A stretch of 64,000 nt of DNA from Pezizomycotina sp. ARF18 (Eukaryota > Ascomycota). Below the pieces are notes generated by a model that saw nothing but the letters and a program-made list of their open reading frames with translations, had not been told where the DNA came from and ran no database searches. The first letter of the stretch is position 1, and each line of letters begins with the position of its first letter. Shown in pieces: positions 22,782 through 36,000 of this stretch. The DNA lies in the NCBI GenBank assembly GCA_002224055.1, contig AZLU01000068.1:1-64000 (forward strand), given 5' to 3'. The position numbers and the translations under genes were made by a program.

Positions 22782-24857
22782 CTTGAAGAGTTGTTTGAGA
22801 AGGGAGTGTGGAGTAGTTGGTATCGTATGTTGAAAGAGTACTGAAGGTGGATCTCCGATGGAAGGGACTGGCTTTGATGCTCTGGACGAAGGTGGTTAAC
22901 TGGCTGGACAGCCAGCGAGGTTCTTATATGCGACTTGAGCTGGTCCATTTGGAATTTTATGTAAACAAACCCCTGGCCGTCTAGGAAGAATACTGTTAGG
23001 CAAGCGGCGATGTGAGATTATTGTCTAGAGGCATCAGTTACGGAGAAGTGCTCGCGAGGCATAAACATCGCAATGTGTAGGAACACCATTACCATAGATC
23101 ATGTATATGCCTTATTGTACATAAATAGGGAGCTTTCTCCCATCCTTATCCATCAATCAACACAATGATCGATCCCTCTCCACGGTGCTCCAACACAATG
23201 AATCAAACCAAATTAGACCTCTTTTATCCAATATATTACCGTGGTGAGCAGCCTTGGGTATACAACTTATGGATAAGAAAGACGGGTGTTTTCTCTGACG
23301 AGGGTGTTTTTCGAAAACGTAGGAGATCTTCCCACTTTCTGAGGAGACTGAGCAAGTAAGTCTGCCGTGAGTTTGTTCCGGAAAAAATCTCACCGGTTGC
23401 CCGAATCGTTTCAGCGCATGATGATGTGTAATGGATAGGCAGCTTTAACAAAAGTCCAACATTACGTTGATTGAGCGAGCTGTCTGGAGGTATAGGTTTT
23501 GCATGAAACGGATATTTACACTCGATTCATGCGCGCGAAGTTGACTTTCTCGGCTAAGCACCGAGCAAGATCTGACCTCCACCAGTACTGGTCTAGGAAC
23601 GAGAGCCTGTGGGAAAAGACACTGAACTCTTCGCCACGAGATATCTCCAATTCCTTAATCCAGCGTCCCATCCACTACCCAATGCAGTACAGTCAGTATC
23701 CGCAGCAGCGTCGGGAGAACGGCCTTGTCAAACCGACCCCTGCTTTAACGGAAACAATATCCTTCGTCGAGATGAAATGCTTGGCCACGAAGACTCGTTT
23801 ATGCCTCACAATCAAGGGCTTTCAATATCGGCCAGGACAAGCGTAATCAAATCACTCAGGAAGCCTCCCAATCCGAGGAACGCTGCTCCCCAGAGGATAT
23901 TGAATTTATGAGAAGGGTCCAGAAAAGATCGAAAGCCTAATCCTACACGAGGATTCATCTATACCTTCAGGAAACATGCATGGAATTTGTTATTACAAAA
24001 TCACAGCTTGTTCATATATTCCGCTTGAAGATATTAATGATCACCGTCAGCACCGGATGAAGAAGGGGGTCTTCGTATAACGGATTCGGACGACGTGGAA
24101 GTTACCGAGCCCTGACTATACTCTTAGTAGTGGCTTTCCTCTGCGAAGCTTGATTTTCGATGGAGCGAAACTTTGATTGTTCTGGCTAAAAGATTAGAAT
24201 ACCAGAAGGATTCATATTCACCCTGCAGCGATAGCGAGTCTAGTTAGGGCTTCATTCCTCCTCTTTCCGCTAACCGAAGTCAACGATACGCTATGATATT
24301 AATCAAGTCCTTTCCATTCGTCGATCTTCAAGGTTACGCTTGCCAGAGTTCTCGACCGCTGAGGAGATCGTTTCTCGACTACGCGTTCTGGGCGGCCGCA
24401 AAGGGGAAATAACTGAGAAAAAATTTAGCAATAATCTACACATTTGTACCGAGTTACCTTCGAACGCCGTTCTGCCGTGAATCAGGAAGTAACTACTAAC
24501 TATGTGTATTTAATAGGGGAGAAGAACTAGACTTGAAAGTTGACGACCTCCCTGCTCGTTCTCTTAGCCTTATTCAGCTCTAGTCCGCCGCACATCTCCG
24601 TATTTTGCCAGTGATATTAACCTGATTTGGAGATAAAAATTGCGCAAAATATGGGGATGGAGGTTTCTCCTCGTAAATATGCGGGGATACTTGAACTTGA
24701 TCATATCGTGATTGACATACAGTGACGAATCTGCCGAGTGCGAATAAATACGATGCCTCGTCCCGCCCCCCTAAATGTTTATACAAGTTTGTTTTTTAAC
24801 TATACTTTGAGTATTCACGTGCATGTCTCTGTTCCCCTCGTCGGTAAATCGCGAACG
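22782..24857. other. Long intergenic stretch
   Basis: About 2.1 kb without a recognised gene. A 64-codon frame at 23165-23359 follows a promoter-like AAATAG and a CAACACAATG start context. Overlapping frames at 23499-23911 have protein-like composition but no motif. Either could be a remnant. Confidence 0.35.
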
Positions 24858-26672
24858 ATGGCGGGAGCGGATATATCACCGCACGGGCGGAGGTCTGACA
24901 ACCATCCCACCTCCTTCCACAAAAGCCCTATGGTACTAACCTTCCTAACTTTCTAGACCGTCGATATAGTAACCGGCGCGATCGCGCTTGTCTTCATCCT
25001 CTTCCGTCTCTACGTTCAAGCCTATTTCAGCCGCTTCTCCGCCTCCGAGTCCTCATAGTCCTCGCCTGGATCTTCTTCGTCGCGAACAGCGCAACGGATT
25101 TTTACAGCAACAAATGGGGCTTTTGGGATCCCCGAATAGACTATAAGGCCGATGGAATACTGCCCGACTTCGAGCTGTTATTAAAGATAGGAGGATACTG
25201 TTGAAGGGGTTTTATGTGAGCAACGAAACTCTCTTTCGGATAGGTTTTAGTGTTAGGGGAGAGGTACAGTTGTTAATGAAGAGACAATTAGATGTTGTAT
25301 TCGACAGCGACGTTCTACCACCTCGACCTGTCTTCGTCAAGATGGCGTTCCTGATCATGTACATGGAAATATTCCGCCTAACATGACAAAGCTGAGAAAA
25401 GCGCTGTGGGGCTCAATCGCCTTCGTCACGGCGGGATACATCGTCATCGTTTTTCAGCAGCTGTTCTGGTGTATACCCGTATCTCGAAATTGGTAAGGTC
25501 CTCTCCGTTCCGGTTCTAAAGACTCTTTGAAATCTATTCGATGAGCTAACTCGTTTTCAGGACAATGGATCCAAAAGACCGCTGCCTAACGTGGGCCGCG
25601 CCGACGCCTGTATGTTATCGCACTTTTAATTTAAGGCCGTTCTTTTCTCGAGTACACCCAGATACTAACAACAATTAGTTCAATCCGAATAGTGGTACTT
25701 TGCTGCCGGCTTCCACATCGTGAGCGACTTCCTCGTCTACGCCCTCCCCTTCTTCCTCCTCCCAACCTTAATCCGCGCCGCCTCCCGCAAGAAAATCGCG
25801 GGTATAGTTTTATGTTCTCCCTTGGCCTCCTATGCATCCTCACCACCGTCGGCCGCTCATAAACGTCGGTCGCGACGCCAACGCGCCGTCGTGTCAGCCT
25901 GGTGTTCCGCTGAGTCATTCTCCGCTATTATCGTCGCGTGCATACTTCCCCTCAAGCGCATGTGGATGGCGTGGACGTACCGCGCAGATCATGCATCCCC
26001 GAGACACTCAAGGTCCAGATCGTGGGTAAGGTCGAAGCACTCGCTTATCGGCACGAACAGTTGGAGACGCGGGTGGTTCTGGAATACGGGAGGAGTAAAC
26101 AGAGTACTAGGCTTACTGGAGATGGGGATTTGGAGGACGGGAAGGCAACGTTTAGTACACGGGGAAATGGGACTGTATTGGGGCTTACGTCGGTCGGCGC
26201 TGCTACAATGGATGATAGAGAGTTTGCGGTGGGATGGCGCGAGAAAAACGTCGAGGGTCGATGATGAGATACTGCCGGTGACTCAAATAGGATGTTGTAT
26301 CCGCCGACGAATAATGCGCGGCCGAAGAGCGGTAGCAGTGGAAGTGGCGGTGGAATAACTCTTCAAGCAACGATAGTGGAACAAAGGGCAGTGGGCTTTT
26401 CGGTGGCGGTGGAAAGGGAAAAAGGTGAAGGAGCTCGGGAAATCTGACGTTCGGTTCAACACCAGGTTCGCTGACGGTACCGAGGCGTCCGATACGTCGC
26501 TGCCGGTTAGTCCAGGTCGTCTTGCGCGGAACCGGGATTCCGGTTTGAATTAACGCGGAAACGCAGAGTTTCTCCGCAGGTTAACGGGGCAGATACTAGG
26601 GCATCGTCGTCTGATGGGGACGGTGAGGGATCTGGCAGCATGCGTTCGATGACTTTTGGGCAAAAGGGTTAA
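24858..26672 (+). CDS. SAT4/PTH11-like rhodopsin-fold membrane protein
   Basis: A member of the fungal rhodopsin-domain integral membrane family (SAT4, PTH11-like), multi-pass plasma-membrane proteins often discussed as receptors. The likely start is MAGADISPHGRR at 24858, then an intron ending TTTCTAG. TM segments include VDIVTGAIALVFILFRLYVQ, RVLIVLAWIFFVA and ALWGSIAFVTAGYIVIVFQQ, then the family Cys-Trp region LFWCIPVSRNW, an intron (about 25494-25560), MDPKDRCLTW, another intron, FHIVSDFLVYALPFFLLPTL, MFSLGLLCILTTVGR, and WCSAESFSAIIVACILP. The charged tail ends SMTFGQKG. It is colinear with the gene at 45119, including intron-flanking sequence and the tail motif. Several single-base slips interrupt it. 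Confidence 0.7.
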
Positions 26673-27017
26673 TTAAGATTTCGAATGAGCGAACAAAGTT
26701 GGTTCTCGTTTTCATAAGTTTGTAAATATTCATTTACGTCAAGCTTGTTACAAAAATAAAGGCGGCCGGCATGACAGTATTTCTGTGTATTCAAAGTTAG
26801 TAAGTAAAGTCGATTACATTGTATTGAAATTTATTCTATATATATCCGTAAGGGATGTTCACCGACTCTCCCTAACAGGGCGATCATAGCATCGTTCCAG
26901 CCTTCTGTCCAGAATCTCGGCGTGTGTGGCGGTTTTAGCGTGGGCCTCTTTCTCCTCTCTTTCTGAGCCTTCTGGTGCTGATTCTGCGCCGATTCCATTT
27001 CTTCTTGTTTGTTTTAA
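26673..27017. other. Intergenic between convergent genes
   Basis: About 345 bases between two 3' ends, AT-leaning. Nothing was recognised. Confidence 0.4.
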
Positions 27018-28008
27018 CTAGGTGGCATCCACAGCCTCCACGAGATGAACACCACTGCCGTGCGAATTCGCTTGGTCTTGGGAACCTTCGGCCTTTGGAC
27101 TTATGCAGATCTTTGAAAAACGGACCATTTTCTCCGGTGGCGCATGAAGTGAGTATGGTTTGCCTGGCTCCTCGGCATGAACATTGACTACATCTTCCGA
27201 GTACGCTAGAGTCCCGACTCGTGCAGATAAGACGTCGAAGCTTAGGAGCCGCTTCATGGCTGGGTTGTTCGGGGCGCTGCTCATTCTGCGTTCCTCCTTG
27301 AACGCCAGCCGTTTTATATCATACGAGTTGCTTCCAGCCTAAAGACTTCCTCAAATCGAGCACCTTTCTGCAACCGCACCGTCCTTTGGCTGCACCAGAT
27401 CGAATCCCGCAAAACACGCGAGCGTAGTCTTCCGCAGTCTCAAATTCCGGGTGGAAACGTAGGTTTTCCTCGAACTTCCGGTTCTCTCGCACTCAAACAA
27501 ATGCACACTCGAGCGTAACAGACACATTCCGAACAAGCCTGCGTGCTTCCGAGTCACCTGCGCAGACCGGACCAAACGGGATGTTAATTTGCCAACCGAA
27601 TTTGACATCGATGACGCTGGCGCGATCCGTCCACTCCTTCATCATTTCCGGCGTCAACTTGAATCCGCTTTCCGCCGCCGGCGCTGCGGGTGTGTGTGTT
27701 ATCGTTTGGCTGTGTTCCTTTCGTAACCTTTGCGTTACCGGTTGTCCCGCTGGCGTATCTGAGGCTTTTCGCTTCCGGCTCCGGATCCGGGTTCCGCGGG
27801 CAGAAGGAGAACCAGTCTGTTCTCTTGTGTGTTGCTGGTTTCCTTCCCCATTCTGGAGAGATAACTGCCCTTGAGGTACATTCTGAGGGGCGGTGGGGAG
27901 CGTGTTTGGATGGCCGGGAGGTGATCGCTTTTCTAGACTGGGAAAGAGTTTTGGCATTCCAGGCGAACCGGCTGATAGAACGCCATTAGGAATAAGGAGG
28001 GAATGCAT
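27018..28008 (-). CDS. Hypothetical protein, basic and Ser/Pro/Gln-rich N-terminus
   Basis: From the ATG at 28008 a 171-codon frame carries a low-complexity N-terminus with a basic patch (RIRSRKRKA) that could be a nuclear-localisation signal, then an ordered part (GFKLTPEMMKEWTDRASVID and VKFGWQINIPFGPVCAGDSE). Slips then lead through EENLRFHPEFETAEDYARVF and GIRSGAAKGRCG to MSSAPNNPAMKRLLSFDVLS and VGTLAYSEDVVNVHAEEPGK, with a stop at 27018. Read as one locus this is about 320 residues, with at least two slips. No known domain was recognised. The last part could instead be a separate 88-codon gene starting at 27284. Confidence 0.45.
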
Positions 28009-28549
28009 ATAACCGCAATACTGTTAATAAGAATCACTCCCATGGTAAAAACGACCGTGAAGTCCTTTGTGCGAGAAGAAATTGGATAAAAACAGAAAGT
28101 AACGAAATTCGGAATGTAATGCATAAAGAAAATGGGATATCCAGAGAAACAGGGAAATGGGGAAAAACTGGGGAAAAAATTACATATAATCCCTCATATA
28201 TCGTGAAAAACATAGGCTTATATATAACACGATAGTACGCGCCCACCAAATACATCAACCGGACGCTACAAAGAGATCGCAATAGCGCTTAATCGAAACA
28301 TAATCGATAGACCGTTTTATAATCGTCAATACGTAAGCGCCCCTGCCAAGGGCGACAAATGATGCGTTAGGCAATGCAACAGCGCGGCCAGTCTAGTTAC
28401 TCTTGAGCGATGGACTTTTCTCGTTCGATATTGTTTTGGTCAGTATAGTACTGTCCAGGAATACCGATTTCTCCTGCAGCCATTGAGAACTTTCCGGCGC
28501 GGCCCACTTAGCTAGTTATTAGTAGTGCGAACACTATGCATCATTTGCT
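28009..28549. other. Intergenic
   Basis: About 540 bases, AT-leaning, with no recognised content. Confidence 0.35.
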
Positions 28550-28873
28550 GTGAAGCTAACTTTTCGCCCGCGATGTTACCTTCAATATGCTATTTATATT
28601 TTCGGCATTCTTCTAGAATTTCGAACTAATCTTCACTTGTATTTTGCAAGCGCCTTGACCGGGATCAGATTCATCGGCGAGCTGGCGGCATTGACGGTAT
28701 TGAACATGTTTGTGTTTTTTGGCCCGGGGGCCATATTTTTGCTGGTCGTAGGCGATATACTATCTCCCGTTGTTAGCTGCAAAGCAAGTAAAGGTATCGC
28801 GGTGGCTCTGAGCAATATATTTAAACGTGCTTGCTTCGAAGTTCATGACCAAAGCGCGCAGTATGACGTTTAA
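28550..28873 (+). CDS. Possible small membrane protein
   Basis: An uninterrupted 107-codon frame with two or three hydrophobic stretches (IYIFGILLEF, IGELAALTVLNMFVFFG and AIFLLVVGDILSPVV) and a polar tail. Length and hydrophobicity argue mildly for a real gene, but there is no family match, intron or clear promoter. It could be a chance frame. Confidence 0.28.
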   Translation: MKLTFRPRCYLQYAIYIFGILLEFRTNLHLYFASALTGIRFIGELAALTVLNMFVFFGPGAIFLLVVGDILSPVVSCKASKGIAVALSNIFKRACFEVHDQSAQYDV

Positions 28874-29243
28874 GCAGACAAGAATAGCATCGCCCGATCA
28901 CCCCTCTAGTTAGGTAATGGCTTGTTCATCAGTTATTGCCCTATCGCGGCCTGCGAAATTAATTACGTTCAGGAAGCACCACACAACGACAGCAAGTAGC
29001 TTAGAGTTTCAGAAGGTCTGGATTTTTATCTCATCAGCACTCTACCCCTACTACTTCCATGGTAATATGTAAATCCAAATCACTCGGTCGCATCCCAACT
29101 GAGACTTGCCCGTGAGGCTCTAATGATTCCGCCGTGAGTTCTGCCTTATCTTGCGCACTTGATTATTCCGTAGAAAGTTCTTGAGCGCCTGGTTGAATTG
29201 GTTGGGTCTTGGGGGGCTCGGCATGGCGCAGCCTTACTCAACA
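28874..29243. other. Intergenic
   Basis: About 370 bases leading to the AT-rich element. It ends with ACTCAACA (29236-29243), one copy of an 8-bp direct repeat. Confidence 0.4.
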
Positions 29244-29866
29244 CAGGGTATTAAGCGTGATTTTTGAGGCTCATAACTCGAGATCCACCCCCGATTTTTT
29301 TAATAACATTAGCTGACAAAAAGTCTCGCTTTTTTAACAAATTTCTTTATTTATTATATATATATGATGCTATTAAAAATTGCGATTCGACAGCTGCGCT
29401 CGTTACGGGTATACTTAAATAATTACGAGCTATTATATTTAATATATATATTTTTTATTATTTTTTTAATAATCTAATATATTTATATTATTATTTAATA
29501 ATTTTTTATTAAAATATAAATCTATTTATTTATAGATTTTTATTATTAATAATACTTAAATTATTTAATAAATAATAATTAAAATAATTATAATTATTTA
29601 AATAATTAATTATATTATTATTAATATTTTATAATTGAAATTATTGATATTAGTATTATTAAAAAAATGATTTTTTATTAATATTAATATTATTTTTTTA
29701 ATTTGATAATTTATTTTAATAATTATATTAATTATATTATTATTAATATAATTATTAATTTATATATATATATAAAAAAATTGAGGTGGGTTACGGTAGG
29801 TCACTTTTTGCCTTGGTATCCTCGAAAACTCCTTGCCAAGAGTACTCACGCCAAATACCCTGGGTC
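29244..29866. mobile_element. Candidate non-autonomous hAT-like element, AT-rich
   Basis: The left end starts CAGGGTATTAAGCGTGA. The right end, read inverted, contains CAGGGTATTTGGCGTGA, four bases in from the edge. ACTCAACA flanks both sides (29236-29243 and 29867-29874), an 8-bp direct repeat as expected for hAT insertion. The interior is extremely AT-rich without any open frame, in keeping with RIP. The four extra bases at the right and the shortness of the inverted repeat keep this tentative. Confidence 0.45.
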
Positions 29867-30872
29867 ACTCAACACCACCAATCCTGGGCACTTCCCCACT
29901 TAATACTCACCGCGGAGAGTCCATCATGCATAGGCGAGGAGGGCTGAGAATCCGCTCATCTGGGCCACATAAGCAAAGAGATTTTTCCGGCCTGAGGCAT
30001 TTACGGTCGTTTTGACCTCAGAATATCCAAGATCTTCAGCCGTTTACTCGCTCGTGATTTCACGCTTTTGCCCCCGGAGGTTTCGCCTTCCATCGGCTAA
30101 GATAAGGTTACATACGCGAAAGGCAAATGCTTCAAAAGTTACGAGTAGCGAATTAGACACTTCACAAAAGTAGTAAAGTAGCGGACAAAACGTGCATGTA
30201 GTCATGAACTGATAATACGAGTGACTCAAAGACACTGGTAGATTGGAAGCACGGTCCCCCTCGTAGCTATCGAAAAATCTTCAACAAGCAACTGCAGCCA
30301 AACAGACGGACTTCCGGTGCCTATGCTACATCGATTTGCCTTTTTTGTAGGCCTGAACTCAAGCGAAATGAGTCAATATGTGCTCCAACATGTCTGGTCT
30401 TGCAGAGAAAGCTCTGCAGACTCTCTTGGAGCATTTCAATGTCCCTTTGCTCTACGCGTACATACACTCCCGCATGTCAGCTTGGCACCGTGATACGCCA
30501 GCCTTAAGTGATCCTCCACTTCAAGCTACTGCGATCCTTCTCTTAAGGACACTCGACACCATGACGGATATAAGTATCCAGCCTATCTACCTCCTGTTCC
30601 TTTTTCAACTTGCGAAATCCAACACGCCAGTTCCAAGTATTCACGACATATTTCGTTGACTATATATACTCTAGAATAGCGTAGAAGTCAATTCAAGTTT
30701 ACCGGAGAAGCTAGATTGTAATTTGGAAGGAGGATTCATATTTAATCGCGCTGTTCAATTCCCCTGCAACTTTTTTTATTCTTTCTTGCCAGGGGTAAGA
30801 CCCAATTTCCTCTACACCCCTTTTCTTCACTCCACACCACAACCACTATATTATATTCCTCATTTCTCGAAG
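29867..30872. other. Intergenic upstream of the AAA gene
   Basis: About 1 kb. A 93-codon frame at 30378-30659 (with LLEHFNVPLLYAYIHSRMSA) is protein-like but unassigned. The last 100 bases are C/T-rich and precede the AAA start, as in many fungal promoters. Confidence 0.35.
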
Positions 30873-33066
30873 ATGTCCGCACAAGCCCATACGCCAAGTT
30901 AATGATCGAGGTCGACGGTAAGACCTACCAGGTCACCGCCCCTTCATCACACGATTCCGGCGTCGCGACGCCGGATTCAAACGAAGCTGAAACCACCGAA
31001 GAGACTTCCGAAGAATCCAAGGAAGCCACAACGGAAACCGAGGACGCCGAAACGAAAGACAAAGAGGAAGATGAAGACAAAGATAAGGACGAGGATGAAC
31101 CGGAGGGACCCCGGGAATGACCCTCACCGCGAAGACACTATACGGTGGACCTTCAGACTGCGACTGCTGCATATCATGGGAGAAGGAGCTTCCCGAAGGC
31201 GTCACTCTTGACGAAAGCCGACTCCAAGGTAACGACGTCTACGCCGTCATCGTCCGGCACCAGCGCAAGCACGACAACGACAGGACCATGCAGTTCCACT
31301 CCGTCGTCGTCCAGTCGCCGCTGATCAAGAAGGTCCTTAGCAAGGTCCTGGAGGGTTACCCGGGAATCACGGTAAATATCGCTCAGTTCGTTCTGAAGCC
31401 GCCTTTTAAGCCCCTGATACACCGCCGTAAGGAACTCAAGGAAGCGCTGGAGGATAAGGAGCTCGATGCCGAGACGAAGGATCACATGGAGAAGTTCCAC
31501 GGTGCTATCGCGCGACAGTTCGATAAGTGCCGCAATGAGGGTCGAGGAGCTCATGTCGCAAGGCGTGATTACGTTCGACCTCGTGTGGCCGTCTACGAAC
31601 CCGGAACGGACGTCGTTTTCCAGACGAGCGGCGAGAGCGCCATCATGCGCTTCCAATCGGGTGAATTCGGCGAGAGCACAATGTGCGGCAAGTTCTTCCA
31701 GCTCAACGGTTCCATCGTCGACTGCAACGGCCAGTACGTTGGCGAACGGAAGGTAAGCGCGAGATATTCTCCTTCTCCGGAACCCAGAAGATCGAGGAGC
31801 TCGCCGCCATTCCGCTCAAACATGATGGCCGCGGAGAAGCGGACGGCGCTCGTCAATGCGCTCACCGTCAGGGGACGATGTTCGAGTCTATGATGGCGGG
31901 TCACCACTATAAGCAGTACTGCGGTATCGCGACTTACTACGACGATGACGACAAGCTGCGGAGCACGGATATTGACGGTCGGGTTATTCTCGATTCGTTC
32001 GGATACTGCCGGTATAGACTCCTACCACGCGTACACCCCCATCCCGTTCAAAAGCGAGCGCGACCAGACCGAGCGCGTGTACAAGAAGGCGAACACGACG
32101 ACGGTCCACAGTCCCCGACCGATGGGTACTGGTACCACGGCGAATTCATCCCAACGACACCGAAGACCGATCGAAGTTTTCTCGGACGTTATCGTTCCCG
32201 CCCGCTGACGCAAGATCAGTTGATGCGCTGTACGCCGATAATTCGCGGTTACGGCCTGCGCAAGAAGATGTGGCTGGAGTCCTGGTCTCGAACGTCTCGG
32301 AGATCACATTCAACGAGTCCGCATTCGACACGCTCGTGCTTCCGAAGGAGGAGAAAGAGCTCATTCTTGCTCTTGCGGAGGCCCAGGTCGCATCCAAGCA
32401 ATCCTTCGACGACATCATCGTCGGCAAGGGTCAAGGTCTCGTAATGCTCCCTCCGGTCCGCCGGGAGTCGGTAAAACGCTCACTGCAGAGGCACTATCGG
32501 AGTACACCAAGATTCCGCTGTATTACGTTTCCTCCGGCCAGCTTGGGTCGGATGTATACAACGTCGACCGCGACTTACGAAGATCCTGGACATGTGCGGC
32601 GACTGGAACGCCATCGTCCTCCTCGACGAAGCCGACGCGTTCATGGGTCGCCGCGAACCGAACGACCTCGTTCGCAACGCGATGATCAGTATCTTCTTAA
32701 GACAGCTGGAGTACTACGGGTATCCTCGTACTGACGACGAATAGGCTGACGGACATCGACCCGGCCTTTGAAAGTCGTGTACACGTGCGCATCGCGTATA
32801 AAGAGCTCACGGCGGAATCACGGCTGAGATCTGGAGGAGTTTCATGGTGCGCGCGATCGCGTCGCACGGCGAGAATGGGAGCAAAGTGGACGAAAGCAGG
32901 GCTCAAGGAGCTGGCTGAGATCGATATGAACGGGCGCGAGATCAAGAACGTTCTCAAGAGCGCGCAGATGCTGGCTAGGAGGAAGAGGGAGACGTTCGGC
33001 ATCAAGCACGTTAAGGCTGTTATGGCGGTGACACAAAACAAGTGGCTAGGGACTCGTGAATTATAG
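30873..33066 (+). CDS. AAA+ ATPase with acidic N-terminus
   Basis: A single-domain AAA+ ATPase of the type common in ascomycetes. It begins MSAQAHTPS, then a Glu/Asp/Lys-rich stretch (about 30990-31110). The N-terminal region includes SPLIKKVLSKVLEGYPGITV, PFKPLIHRRKELKEAL and GRVILDSFGYC, resembling the domain often placed before such ATPases (DUF7025-like, from memory). The ATPase core shows Walker A GPPGVGKTLTAEA (32455), PLYYVSSGQLGS, Walker B AIVLLDEADAFMGRR (about 32612), a sensor-1 region ending in TNRLTDIDPAF, and ESRVHVRI with the arginine-finger position (about 32770). The C-terminal helical part ends KAVMAVTQNKWLGTREL. All nucleotide-binding residues are visible. About eight frame slips interrupt the locus. 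The client is unknown. Confidence 0.8.
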
Positions 33067-36000
33067 ATCTTTCCTGAACACTCTTTGTATTTGTCATAGC
33101 GTTTTACGATTTTATGGTTTTTTCGTTTACTGGTCTTTTGAGCATAAAGCATCATATGTATCACATGTTGGTTATCCACATCTTGTATCTCTAGCACCGA
33201 TAGTCCTCTCTACTATAACCGATCAGGTCGGTATTAAGAAATCCACCCTCGTAGCTATTCTTACTTCTAAATATAGCTTGTTTCGATCACCAGTGCAAAT
33301 CTCGTGATGTAAATGCTAGTTATAACGTCCATGGAGAAGAGAAAAATTAACTCGAAACCCTGAAAATATGAGAGGCTGTTGTCGGGGGCAGTAAACTCAG
33401 CTCGTTGCACTTTCGGAACTGGTCAATTAATTTTCGATAGCTCGCTCCACTTCCTTCTAGCCGCTTTGACGTCTTTTCAAATAAATCCCCGCCATTAAGT
33501 TGGCATCGCCATTTCTCTATGATGGCGATATTCGATATTTGGCACCATTGGCTACACGTGCACGGAGACTTTACCGTTCGCTAAACTTGCGCTCGGATCC
33601 GACTCGGAGCGGAGCTCGAAGGCTGCTATTCGTCGGAGGGTAGCACAGCACTTCTGAGACTGTTAAAACCCTCGTAAAACCGTCAAAAGCTCCAATAGGC
33701 ATTGTCGCGGTTTTTTTTTTTCGGTTGCGAACGAATAATTATAATCGCGCTGGGGAAAAGTAAATGAGATACTCCACTTCTATATATGTATTTCAAATAG
33801 CACCCCTTGAGCGACAATGGCAATTGCCCCAAACGTATAAGGGGATTGTGGCGATAGCGATTCCAATCTTACTTTTTGGTGTTTGCACAGCATTCCTTGC
33901 GCCGCCCGCCGCCCGAATGCGGATTCGGAAGCCTGTCTTCCGATTCTTCTGCACATTTTTCTACTTCTCTGCGTGTCGGTAACTTCGAGTCGGTATCACT
34001 GAAACTCCCTTCAGAATACTTTAACCGCCTTCCAACCACGGACTGTACCCTGGACGGTTATTCAGGCTGTACCCAGGTGTCTCTTATACTCCACTATCTA
34101 TTCGGTTATACTTATCGAGACATGTCGTATGATGCAATTGATAGCTTCGACCTGTCAGCATCGCGGTTCATTTCCTTCAACTTCAGCCGAGAAAGCCCGA
34201 CCAACAGTCACAGAATTTCGAATTCGAAGGAAAAAGAGCTATCGCGCAAAAATAGTCTCGCTAGAACTATTATACATAATGTGGGATCCCAGTGCTACCA
34301 TGCGCCTTAACAGCAAGGTACCTGAATTTGACCCACTAGCTATGGGGGTTTTTGATGCTATTTTTAAATCCCACACGATCAACGTTAACAACGTCGCTCG
34401 CATTTAGGGCTTCGATTATGATCCGTGCCGCTGGATTAGAGCCCATGAGCTGGGGAAACATCATAGCAGAGTCAAACGGCGGCTCCGCCAAGTCACACAC
34501 TCTGACCTATAGGCAAGGAGGACTAGGGGTCATCGTTCTACAGGTTATGATCGGCAAGGCTTGCAATGACTAGACTGTTAGACAAGTAAATCCTGCCTCT
34601 CGCCCGAGAGACAGACGCTGGCTACATTGCATTCCAGAAGGTTTGAAAAGTCTGTCCAGGATTTTGTCATAGCTCGCTATCTAAGCCATCTTGCTTCTAC
34701 GAGCGCGTTTCTTGGGCCGCTGAGAAACTGAAGCAAAAGAGAAAAAGCCTCCTCCGCTTCCGAACAAATATCGACGAATGTATTCTTACATCAGACAAAT
34801 ACTTCCAAATCGGCCGAACCTGCTCTTTTGCTATTCGAAGCTCTTCAGGAATCATAGATATGATTCAATCTTGGAGCTTCTATCTATCCGAATGAGGACT
34901 GGTGCCTGAGGCTCTGGGCTGAAGCCGTTTTCGACGGTCAATCCGTACCGTTGGTAGCCCCTCCTTGAAACCTTGTATGCCCAGCAGACGAACCCCCCCA
35001 CTCCTCCTATCGAAGCGAATAAATGCAAGTCAACGTACTCTTTCCACGTTTAGCGTAACGTACTAGTTAGTACTAGTGCTAATGAGCGGCTCCACTTCCC
35101 ACAGAGCCTCCGTTGTATTTTTCTATTTGCTTCGCCCAACTAGAAATGAGCAAAAAGACTTTTGACGGAGAGTAAGACGAGCCGCAGTGTCAGTGCGGGT
35201 TCACGTATCGTATTGCCCTGAAGGGATTTTAATGAAGAAAGTATATTCGCTCCCTCCGCGCCAGGCTTCTAATTTTATCGATAAGCCTGTGCAAAAAAGT
35301 ATGATTCCCGGCCCTCGTGGCCTATGCCTGGTTCGTCGTACATACAGCAAGGACGTTGCGAGGAGCGGAAAAAAATGCGCAACTATACTGAACTCTCCGT
35401 TGGAAATGGGTTGATTTCGAACTTTACTTTTTTCATACAGAGAATATTTGGCTATCTGATACTGATAGTACTGATATGTCGGCATGCTTGCGAATGAACA
35501 ACTGCAATACTACTGACCAGGATTAGCCCGTTTCTTAAAACGTGTCGTCCATCCGACCTTTATCGAATGTATAAAAACCGTTAGCCTGAAGTTCAAATCT
35601 GATCGATCAAAAAACGGCTAGAACATCAAAAGATCTTCAAATATAAATAGCATTTAGGATCCGAGCTTTTTTCAATTTCGAAAATCATTCAAAATCCGAC
35701 TATTAACAAATGGACCCACGCCATATCTATAACGAATACTCATACCACTACCAGACTTCTTTATACGCGCTTCCTTCGAGTCCCAATTCCAGCTCAATGT
35801 CAACCCGTCATCGCCGAAGAGACCCTCGACCAGGGAGAACTTAGCTGTTCCTAACACTACCCGCGCTAGGTCGCCATCAGAGGGCGCTTCTGCTTGAATC
35901 TATCTTAAAGCCGAAGAGCTCTTGACTCGACGTCTATCTGAACATTCATCGCAACCGCTGTCGCGAACGCAGTCCAACTGGTACCGGAGTACCAGAATAC

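Noticed and set aside
31174-31656. 160-codon minus-strand frame opposite the AAA ATPase
   Set aside because: Shadow of the coding strand; no motif and wrong codon bias.
33876-34310. 144-codon frame in the 33-37 kb gap
   Set aside because: No motif, signal, intron or convincing composition. Left as unassigned.
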